From Cellvibrionaceae bacterium (GTDB lineage Bacteria > Pseudomonadota > Gammaproteobacteria > Pseudomonadales > Cellvibrionaceae): a stretch of 64,000 nucleotides of DNA. Shown here piece after piece: positions 63,977 to 64,000 of the stretch (its first letter is position 1; each line of letters starts with the position of its first letter). The translations under genes and the position numbers were made by a program. The notes beneath the pieces are model-generated. The model saw only the letters and a list, made by a program, of their open reading frames with translations. It was not told the origin of the DNA and searched no databases. The stretch covers positions 620,001-684,000 of the forward strand of contig JAGKWQ010000001.1 in the NCBI GenBank assembly GCA_021151825.1, given 5' to 3'.

Positions 63977-64000
63977 TGAGCACAGATACCACGTTAATTC
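63976..64000 (+). CDS. Start of a further gene, cut by the window end (possibly DUF971)
   Basis: ATG overlapping the hslU stop by one base opens a frame beginning MSTDTTLI that runs off the end. In Pseudomonas and relatives a DUF971 protein follows hslU, so that is a reasonable guess from position only; eight codons prove nothing. Confidence 0.4.

Overview
This window looks like a chromosomal segment of a gammaproteobacterium close to Cellvibrio or Saccharophagus (Cellvibrionaceae). The gene order resembles Pseudomonas and relatives: metY-rimP-nusA-infB-rbfA-truB-rpsO-pnp; mrcA opposite pilMNOPQ-aroK-aroB-damX-like; rpmE opposite priA, followed by a SPOR protein and hslVU. Serine-rich linkers in a surface lipoprotein and a fused BioH-BioC protein fit that family. 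Nearly all of the DNA is coding. I see no insertion sequence, prophage, rRNA or CRISPR array, and one tRNA.

Layout. 0-7 kb (minus strand): a DUF3144 protein, a large M16 metallopeptidase lipoprotein, a secreted unknown, a DUF4386 membrane protein and a DUF2884/DUF2807 pair closed by a strong terminator. 7-13.7 kb: tex, yjdM, small unknowns, a TauE/SafE permease, an NTF2-like secreted protein and a GST. 13.8-23.3 kb (minus strand): an almost gapless locus with two ABC systems, a YtrA-type GntR regulator, a TAP-like peptidase and a TraB/GumN protein. This is the most accessory-looking part of the window. 23.6-24.9 kb: a CAP-domain surface lipoprotein. 25-34.9 kb: the core translation and RNA-decay cluster, ending at initiator tRNA with a near-consensus promoter. 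35-36.2 kb: a SprA-like putative metalloprotease and a small rod-like protein. 36.4-41.6 kb: biotin operon bioB-bioF-bioHC-bioD-DUF2459, with a promoter overlapped by a BirA-type operator. 41.8-46.8 kb: comF, a secreted trypsin-like protease overlapping an FHA membrane protein, gcvT and gcvH. 46.9-55.4 kb: the type IV pilus alignment and secretin operon leading into aroK, aroB and a DamX-like protein. 55.4-64 kb: mrcA, a thermonuclease, rpmE, priA, a SPOR protein, hslVU with a consensus sigma-32 promoter, and the first codons of another gene.

Points of most interest: mrcA has no readable membrane anchor, because its conserved N-terminal sequence runs upstream of the only usable start into two in-frame amber codons next to the pilM start; the rpmE terminator lies inside the signal-peptide codons of the next gene; bioH and bioC are fused under an apparent BirA switch; the ABC/GntR/TAP locus is large and tightly coupled; a secreted protease is coupled to an FHA membrane protein; and a 32-codon frame with an ideal ribosome binding site lies opposite metY. 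Start sites were often moved inward from the longest frame, based on ribosome binding sites and family N-termini. Functional calls rest on recognition of motifs and families, not on database searches.
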